From: Methanobacterium sp. | GTDB lineage: Archaea > Methanobacteriota > Methanobacteria > Methanobacteriales > Methanobacteriaceae | DNA: 5,089 nt | NCBI GenBank assembly: GCA_020855015.1 | Contig: JAHKLP010000111.1 | Location: 1-5,089 of the forward strand | Direction of reading: 5' to 3' | Shown here: one piece after another, positions 1 to 5,089 of the stretch | Layout: each line of letters opens with the position of its first letter | How positions within the stretch are numbered: the first letter of the stretch is position 1 | Notes under the pieces: model-generated | The model's database searches: none | The model's input: only the letters and a program-made list of their open reading frames with translations | What the model was told of the DNA's origin: nothing | Program-made: the position numbers and the translations under genes

Positions 1-237
1 AAGGAAGTAGAAGAAAAGGCTTCTGAGAAAGTAGAAGAAGTTAAAGAAAAAGCTTCCAAGGCTAAAGCTAAAACTACCAAGACCAAGAAGGCAGCCAAGA
101 AAGAAGACGAGGAAGAAGAAGAAAAAGCTTCTAAAGCAAAATCTAAAACTTCTAAGACCAAGAAGGCAGCCAAGAAAGAAGACGAGGAAGAAGAAGAAAA
201 AGCTTCTCCAGAAGAAAAAGCTTCCAAAACTGAGTAA
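1..237 (+). CDS. rps3: 30S ribosomal protein S3, C-terminal tail only (partial, 5' end outside window)
   Basis: The open frame runs from base 1 to a TAA at 235-237 and gives 78 residues. By my count 25 are Lys, 22 Glu and 12 Ala, and there are no aromatic residues. Lys/Ala-rich blocks such as KTKKAAKK alternate with acidic runs such as EDEEEEEKAS, so the piece should be disordered. No folded S3 domain (KH domain or C-terminal S3 domain) lies in the window. The S3 call therefore rests on position: S3 sits directly upstream of L29 in archaeal ribosomal clusters. It also rests on my knowledge that some archaeal S3 proteins carry charged C-terminal extensions. S3 belongs to the 30S head near the mRNA entry channel. 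This tail looks unusually long and is internally duplicated (see the repeat entry). It resembles histone H1-like Lys/Ala tails, but I infer no DNA-binding role. Reading frame is certain; S3 identity is likely but not proven by sequence here. Confidence 0.8.
   Translation, partial: KEVEEKASEKVEEVKEKASKAKAKTTKTKKAAKKEDEEEEEKASKAKSKTSKTKKAAKKEDEEEEEKASPEEKASKTE
79..207 (+). repeat. Perfect 54-bp direct repeat, 75-bp period, inside the S3 tail
   Basis: Bases 79-132 and 154-207 are identical over 54 bases, which is 18 codons encoding KTKKAAKKEDEEEEEKAS in both. The period is 75 bases, exactly 25 codons, so the frame is kept. The segments just before each copy are also related (AKAKTT before the first, AKSKTS before the second), so the real unit is about 25 residues, with the 5' part already diverging. 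Identity at synonymous positions suggests a recent tandem duplication rather than constraint on the protein alone. The preceding residues (EEKASEKVEEVKEKAS) look like older, decayed versions of the same theme. Confidence 0.93.
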
Positions 238-306
238 AAGGTGGAAATATCCTGATAGGATTTTAATCCCTTGAAATCATCACAAATTATAAAAGGATGT
301 ATCAAT
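238..306 (+). other. Gap between S3 tail and L29
   Basis: These 69 bases carry no gene. An SD-like AAGGTGG begins right after the S3 stop but has no start codon at a usable distance. A short inverted repeat, ATCCT at 249-253 and AGGAT at 257-261 with a 3-base loop, could form a weak hairpin. AGGATG at 294-299 is the likely L29 ribosome binding site. No convincing TATA box or poly-T terminator is seen, so read-through from S3 into L29 is the simplest view. Confidence 0.6.
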
Positions 307-824
<518 letters not shown>

Positions 825-850
825 ATTAATGGGTTAAACCTGACATTCAC

Positions 851-888
851 GGCTGATACCTTCCTATGCCTATAGGACATTATCAGTC
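851..888 (+). promoter_or_regulatory. Long imperfect hairpin in the aIF1-rnp1 gap
   Basis: GGCTGATA (851-858) pairs with TATCAGTC (881-888) over 8 base pairs including one G-U. After a 3x3 internal loop (CCT opposite CAT), TCCTAT (862-867) pairs perfectly with ATAGGA (872-877) around a GCCT tetraloop. That makes 14 base pairs in 38 bases. No T-run follows, so a terminator, whether bacterial-style or archaeal poly-T, is unlikely. It could be an RNA-processing or protein-binding site on the operon transcript. The structure is visible by eye; its function is unknown. Confidence 0.6.
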
Positions 889-893
889 AAATT

Positions 894-919
894 CACCGGT
901 TTAATGTTAACCACCGGTT
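894..919 (+). repeat. CACCGGTT direct repeat with palindromic ACCGGT cores
   Basis: CACCGGTT occurs at 894-901 and 912-919, an 18-base spacing. Each contains the 6-base palindrome ACCGGT (895-900, 913-918). Because the cores are self-complementary, the pair can also fold into one hairpin: ACCGGT-TTAA against TTAA-(CC bulge)-ACCGGT. Two palindromic half-sites less than two helical turns apart resemble a dimer-binding operator, but no regulator is identified. Confidence 0.5.
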
Positions 920-996
920 AGTTCAAACTTAGAGAGGCTAATTAATCAATCACTAGGCCTTCAAACCACCTGAACCATTATGAACTGGTCATCAGG

Positions 997-1010
997 GGGT
1001 TTACAAACCC
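997..1010 (+). promoter_or_regulatory. GGGTTT-AC-AAACCC inverted repeat just upstream of rnp1, possible promoter or operator
   Basis: A perfect 6-base inverted repeat with a 2-base centre lies 17 bases before the rnp1 ATG. As RNA it would fold as GGGTT/AACCC with a UACA tetraloop. As DNA, its core TTTACAAA (1000-1007) is centred about 25 bases before the ATG. That is where an archaeal TATA box would sit if rnp1 were made as a leaderless transcript, although it matches TTTATATA only partly. The repeat is certain; promoter use is speculative. Confidence 0.35.
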
Positions 1011-1027
1011 ATCCATTCACTGATAGT

Positions 1028-1312
1028 ATGATCACTCCACAAAACATCATGAGACATGAACTGGTGGGGCTGGAAGTTAAGATCATCCGCAGTTCAAATG
1101 GAGATTTAGAGGGAATAAAAGGAAAAGTGGTTAACGAAACCAAAAAAACCATCACCATAGAAGATGGTGAAGGTAAAGAAAAAATCATACCCAAAGGAAG
1201 TACAACATTCCATTTCACACTTCCAGAGGGAGTAACAGTAGAAATAGATGGCAAGATAATAGTTTCTCGCCCTGAAGATAGGATAAAAAAGAGATTTAGG
1301 AAATATTGGTGA
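1028..1312 (+). CDS. rnp1: Ribonuclease P protein component 1 (Rpp29/Pop4 homologue)
   Basis: This 94-residue protein is the archaeal homologue of eukaryotic Rpp29/Pop4. With Rpp21 it binds the specificity domain of RNase P RNA and helps the ribozyme remove 5' leaders from pre-tRNAs. Family landmarks are the start MITPQNIMRHELVGLEV, the Sm-like barrel strands IKGKVVNETKKTITIEDGEG, the PKGSTTFHFTLPEG segment, VEIDGKIIVSRPEDRIKKRF, and a basic end RKYW. Length fits the archaeal family. The ATG at 1028 is preferred because MITPQN matches the usual start of the family. The same frame is open to an ATG at 980, but that adds 16 unfamiliar residues and has no SD site. No good SD precedes 1028 either, only TGAT at 1021-1024, unlike almost every other gene here. 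The stop overlaps the SD of S17, so rnp1 and S17 are clearly coupled. Its place in the ribosomal cluster is known in Euryarchaeota. Confidence 0.94.
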   Translation: MITPQNIMRHELVGLEVKIIRSSNGDLEGIKGKVVNETKKTITIEDGEGKEKIIPKGSTTFHFTLPEGVTVEIDGKIIVSRPEDRIKKRFRKYW

Positions 1313-1313
1313 T
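1308..1313 (+). promoter_or_regulatory. Shine-Dalgarno site of S17, overlapping the rnp1 stop
   Basis: GGTGAT sits 3 bases before the S17 ATG and includes the TGA stop of rnp1. It matches the anti-SD of archaeal 16S rRNA (complement GGAGGTGATCC). The same hexamer with a 3- to 4-base spacer recurs before L24 (2035-2040), S14 (3652-3657) and L6 (4209-4214), with the close form GAGGTGA before S8 (3805-3811), so it guides start choice throughout the window. Confidence 0.85.
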
Positions 1314-1316
1314 ACT

Positions 1317-1636
1317 ATGGTTGGTATTGAAGTTACCGAACCCAAAGAAAAATGTGAAGATCCAAACTGCCCCTTCCATGGGACCCTGCCTGTACGTGGC
1401 CAGATCCTGGAAGGAATCGTCACCAGTGACAAGGCAGAACGGACCATAACCGTTGAAAGGAGTTTTTACAAATTCATAAGGAAATACGAACGATACGAAA
1501 AGAGAAAATCAAAAATAAACGCCCATAAACCAGACTGTATTCACGTGAATATTGGTGATGCAGTCAAGATCGCGGAGTGCCGCCCCCTTTCCAAGACCAA
1601 GCACTTCGTAGTGGTGGAGGTAAAAGGGGATAAAGA

Positions 1637-1640
<4 letters not shown>
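1317..1640 (+). CDS. rps17: 30S ribosomal protein S17 (uS17)
   Basis: This 107-residue protein is a primary 16S rRNA binder that helps organise the 5' domain of the 30S body. The archaeal N-terminal extension shows CEDPNCPFHG (C13, C18, H21), a conserved feature of archaeal S17. The OB-fold core follows from about residue 26 (RGQILEGIVTSDKAERTITVE) through YKFIRKYERYEKRKSKINAH to DCIHVNIGDAVKIAECRPLSKTKHFVVVE, which contains the family signature GD-x-V-x-I-x-E-CRPLSKTK. The start follows a GGTGAT SD by 3 bases. The TGA stop overlaps the L14 ATG by 4 bases (ATGA at 1637-1640), implying translational coupling. C74 and C88 could add to metal binding, but I see no clean zinc motif. Confidence 0.97.
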
Positions 1641-2397
<757 letters not shown>

Positions 2398-2398
2398 A

Positions 2399-3124
2399 AT
2401 GGCCAAAATGGGATCAAGAAAACATTTAAAGAGGTTCAAATCACCAGAACACTGGCCCATCCACTCCAAAGAGTTTACGTGGACAGTGAAACCCAGTCCA
2501 GGACCACACTCAATTGAAGGATCATTACCACTCCTGATCATAGTTCGTGACATACTCAAAATTGCAGACAATGCCCGAGAAGCCAGAATCATCATCAACA
2601 ATGGTGAAATCCTGGTAGACGGTCGAACTCGCAAGGATTTCAAATTCCCAGTGGGGTTCATGGATGTTATCCAAATACCCAAAGCCGAGAAAGCCTACCG
2701 GGTCCTGCCAGATGAACGAGGAAGACTGATTCTCCATCCAATAGAAAAGGAGAACATTGACTTCAAACTATGCAGAATCGAGGATAAGACCACCATCAAA
2801 GGAGGTAAAACACAGTTAAACCTCCACGACGGTAGAAACTTCCTCACAGATGGAGACTATAAAACTGGTGACGTGGTAGTGCTGAAGGTACCTGAACAGG
2901 AAATCAAGGACCACATCAAATTTGAGAGTGGAACCATAGGACTCATAACTGGTGGTAAGCACATTGGTGAGAAAGGAACAGTGAAGGAAATTAACATAAC
3001 CCGCAGTTCCATGCCCAACACGATACTAATGGAAACTGATGAAAAAACGTTCCAAACACTGCAGGATTACGTTTTTGTACTGGGAAAAGACAAACCAGTC
3101 ATAACACTGCCGGGAGGAAACTAG
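2399..3124 (+). CDS. rps4e: 30S ribosomal protein S4e (eS4)
   Basis: This 241-residue protein is an archaeal/eukaryotic 30S protein with no bacterial orthologue. Domains in order: the S4e N-terminal region (MGSRKHLKRFKSPEHWPI, residues 4-21), an S4-like RNA-binding fold (about 43-105, including IINNGEILVDGRTRKDFKFPVGFMDVI), the central S4e domain (about 95-170, LCRIEDKTTIKGGKTQLNLHDGRN), a C-terminal KOW motif (about 177-200, GTIGLITGGKHIGEKGTVKEI), and a tail with QDYVFVLGKDKPVITLP. The length is normal for archaea. The ATG at 2399 follows GGAT (2391-2394) in a GAGGAAGGAT stretch, 4 bases before the start and 1 base after the L24 stop. Another Met at residue 4 is possible, but the SD spacing favours the first. 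L5 starts directly after its stop. Confidence 0.98.
   Translation: MAKMGSRKHLKRFKSPEHWPIHSKEFTWTVKPSPGPHSIEGSLPLLIIVRDILKIADNAREARIIINNGEILVDGRTRKDFKFPVGFMDVIQIPKAEKAYRVLPDERGRLILHPIEKENIDFKLCRIEDKTTIKGGKTQLNLHDGRNFLTDGDYKTGDVVVLKVPEQEIKDHIKFESGTIGLITGGKHIGEKGTVKEINITRSSMPNTILMETDEKTFQTLQDYVFVLGKDKPVITLPGGN
3113..3117 (+). promoter_or_regulatory. Strong Shine-Dalgarno site of L5
   Basis: GGAGG lies 7 bases before the ATG at 3125 and inside the last codons of S4e. It favours the first ATG over the second in-frame ATG at 3134 (Met4 of the protein). Confidence 0.75.
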
Positions 3125-3652
3125 ATGAATCCCATGCAGCAGGTAAAAATCGCAAAAGCCACTGTTAACATTGGAGTTGGAGAGGGTGGTGAAAGACTGG
3201 CAAGAGCAGAGAAGCTTATCCAGACCATCACCAACCAGAAACCTGTGCGAACCATTTCCAAGGTAACCAACCCTGAATTTGGAATAAGAAAAGGACAACC
3301 CGTCGCTTGTAAAGTCACTCTACGTGGTGAAAAGGCACAGGATGCCATCAAACTCATTCTTTCTGGAATTGACAATAAAATCAGCCCTAGACAGTTTGAC
3401 CGTCAGGGAAACTTATCCTTTGGGATATCAGAACATATTGACATTCCTGGAATGCGCTACGACCCCGATATTGGAATATTCGGGATGAACGTAAATGTAA
3501 CCTTTGAAAAACCAGGTTACAGGTTGAAAAGAAGGAAAATACAGCGGAAGCACATTCCTCACAAACACCAGGTTACCCCTGAGGAAACCCTGGAGTACAT
3601 GAAGGAAAATTTCCAGATAATAATTAAATCGGATACAGATGACGACGAATAG
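3125..3652 (+). CDS. rpl5: 50S ribosomal protein L5 (uL5)
   Basis: This 175-residue protein binds 5S rRNA and 23S rRNA in the central protuberance and contacts P-site tRNA. Visible landmarks are KIAKATVNIGVGEGGERLARAEKLI at about 8-32, the archaeal L5 segment QKPVRTISKVTNPEFGIRKGQPVACKVTLRG at about 38-68, SEHIDIPGMRYDPDIGIFGMNVNVTFEKPGYRLKRRKI at about 102-139, and HIPHKHQVTPEETLEYMKENF near the end. The protein finishes in an acidic tail, DTDDDE. The length matches archaeal L5. The gene begins at the base after the S4e stop (no gap), and the S14 SD begins within its own stop codon, so it sits in a tightly coupled run. Confidence 0.98.
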   Translation: MNPMQQVKIAKATVNIGVGEGGERLARAEKLIQTITNQKPVRTISKVTNPEFGIRKGQPVACKVTLRGEKAQDAIKLILSGIDNKISPRQFDRQGNLSFGISEHIDIPGMRYDPDIGIFGMNVNVTFEKPGYRLKRRKIQRKHIPHKHQVTPEETLEYMKENFQIIIKSDTDDDE

Positions 3653-3657
3653 GTGAT
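3652..3657 (+). promoter_or_regulatory. Shine-Dalgarno site deciding the TTG start of S14
   Basis: GGTGAT starts at the last base of the L5 TAG and ends 4 bases before a TTG. No ATG or GTG is available at that spacing, so this site is the main evidence that S14 begins at TTG 3662. Confidence 0.85.
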
Positions 3658-3660
3658 ATA

Positions 3661-3804
<144 letters not shown>

Positions 3805-3805
<1 letters not shown>

Positions 3806-3811
3806 AGGTGA
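3805..3811 (+). promoter_or_regulatory. Shine-Dalgarno site of S8
   Basis: GAGGTGA begins at the last base of the S14 TAG and ends 4 bases before the S8 ATG at 3816. It is the longest anti-SD match among the GGTGA-type sites in this window. It also supports the ATG at 3816 over the next methionine at residue 4. Confidence 0.85.
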
Positions 3812-3815
3812 CAAG

Positions 3816-4208
3816 ATGACACTTATGGATCCTCTGGCCAACGCCCTCACTAACATGCGGAACAATGAGTTGCAGGGAAACAACAAATGCACAGTTACTC
3901 CTGCATCCAAAATGATTGGGCAGGTCCTGAGGACAATGCAAAAAGAAGGTTACATTGGTGAATTTGAATACGTGGACGATGATAAAGCCGGCAAATTCAC
4001 TGTGGAACTAGAAGGAAATATCAACAAGTGCGGTGTGATAAAGCCTAGACATGCCGTGAAAAACGATGAATTCGAAAAATTTGAAAAACGATACCTACCA
4101 TCAAAAAACTTCGGGATAATGATTGTTACCACTCCTGAAGGTATAATGACCCACCAGGAAGCAAAAGAACGTGGGATTGGTGGAAGACTACTGGTATACG
4201 TTTATTAA
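3816..4208 (+). CDS. rps8: 30S ribosomal protein S8 (uS8)
   Basis: This 130-residue protein is a primary binder of the 16S rRNA central domain. In bacteria it is also the autogenous repressor of the spc operon; whether archaeal S8 does the same cannot be read from this sequence. Landmarks are DPLANALTNMRNNELQGNNKC at about 5-25, the core strand-helix region SKMIGQVLRTMQKEGYIGEFEYVDD at about 31-55, and the conserved end FGIMIVTTPEGIMTHQEAKERGIGGRLLVYVY at about 99-130, which carries the S8 signature. The length is normal for archaea. The start is set by GAGGTGA four bases upstream, and the L6 SD overlaps its stop. Confidence 0.98.
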   Translation: MTLMDPLANALTNMRNNELQGNNKCTVTPASKMIGQVLRTMQKEGYIGEFEYVDDDKAGKFTVELEGNINKCGVIKPRHAVKNDEFEKFEKRYLPSKNFGIMIVTTPEGIMTHQEAKERGIGGRLLVYVY

Positions 4209-4214
4209 GGTGAT
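4209..4214 (+). promoter_or_regulatory. Shine-Dalgarno site of L6
   Basis: GGTGAT follows the S8 TAA directly and ends 3 bases before the L6 ATG at 4218, the same spacing as at S17 and L24. Confidence 0.85.
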
Positions 4215-4217
4215 AAA

Positions 4218-4751
<534 letters not shown>

Positions 4752-4756
4752 TCCAC

Positions 4757-5086
<330 letters not shown>

Positions 5087-5089
5087 ATC

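Larger units (their letters stand above)
825..1027 (+). other. Structured non-coding gap between aIF1 and rnp1
   Basis: This is the only long gap in an otherwise packed operon. I see no tRNA, no family-like ORF and no poly-T terminator. It holds several inverted repeats: GGTT-A-AACC at 832-840, a long hairpin at 851-888, two ACCGGT palindromes at 895-900 and 913-918, and GGGTTT-AC-AAACCC at 997-1010. AT-rich stretches such as CTAATTAATCAA (938-949) are present, but none is a good match to the archaeal TTTATATA box. The gap could carry an internal promoter, an operator, an RNA-processing site or a small structured RNA; the sequence alone does not decide. Confidence 0.7.

Noticed and set aside
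79..207. Repeat pair as a CRISPR or mobile-element signature
   Set aside because: The copies are in-frame coding repeats within a Lys/Glu tail. There are only two, with no unique spacers, inverted ends or transposase nearby.
271..306. Upstream TTG start for L29 adding 12 residues
   Set aside because: The extension is unlike archaeal L29, and AGGATG is correctly placed for the ATG at 307, not for the TTG.
980..1027. Upstream ATG start for rnp1 adding 16 residues
   Set aside because: The added residues do not fit the Rpp29 family, there is no SD before 980, and MITPQN at 1028 is the family's usual beginning.
825..1027. C/D box small RNA on either strand of the gap (TGATGA on the minus strand near 987-992, CTGA elsewhere)
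   Set aside because: The box C and box D candidates are about 100 bases apart and lack paired C'/D' boxes and terminal stems, so they do not form a normal archaeal C/D RNA.
980..1065. 10-base direct repeat ATGAACTGGT at 980-989 and 1056-1065, suggesting a partial duplication of the rnp1 5' end
   Set aside because: Ten-base repeats are expected by chance in 5 kb, the two copies are in different frames, and the flanks do not align.

Overview
This window is a stretch of an archaeal ribosomal-protein operon, the S10/spc-type cluster, read entirely on the + strand. Gene order is S3 (C-terminal tail only), L29, aIF1/SUI1, RNase P component 1 (Rpp29/Pop4), S17, L14, L24, S4e, L5, S14, S8, L6, L32e and the first bases of L19e. 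Archaea-specific members (S4e, L32e, a KOW-type L24, a short zinc-ribbon S14, Rpp29 of RNase P) exclude bacteria. The gene order, the zinc-finger aIF1 next to L29, the protein sequences and the GGTGAT-type Shine-Dalgarno sites point to a methanogen of the Methanobacteriales, probably a mesophilic Methanobacterium-like species. Genus is inferred from remembered family sequences, not from a search.

Layout. Bases 1-237 encode a very low-complexity Lys/Glu/Ala tail, taken as the end of S3, containing a perfect 54-bp direct repeat. A 69-base gap precedes L29 (307-513), followed closely by aIF1 (519-824). Then comes the one large gap, 825-1027 (203 bases). It holds a long imperfect hairpin (851-888), two ACCGGT palindromes and a GGGTTT/AAACCC inverted repeat just before rnp1 (1028-1312). 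From rnp1 on, genes are tightly packed: neighbouring ORFs overlap by 4 bases, abut, or are a few bases apart, with SD sites that often overlap the upstream stop codon. One real gene is easily missed: the 47-residue zinc-ribbon S14 at 3662-3805, which starts with TTG. The last seven bases overlap the L32e stop and fit the start of L19e.

How the genes work together. Products are 30S proteins (S3, S17, S4e, S14, S8), 50S proteins (L29, L14, L24, L5, L6, L32e, L19e), an initiation factor that acts on the 30S subunit, and a protein subunit of the tRNA-processing ribozyme RNase P. Co-transcription would tie ribosome supply, initiation and tRNA 5' maturation together.

Nothing here looks like a new defence, mobile or metabolic system. 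Points worth a second look are the repeat-expanded S3 tail, the structured gap before rnp1 and the possibility that rnp1 has its own promoter there.
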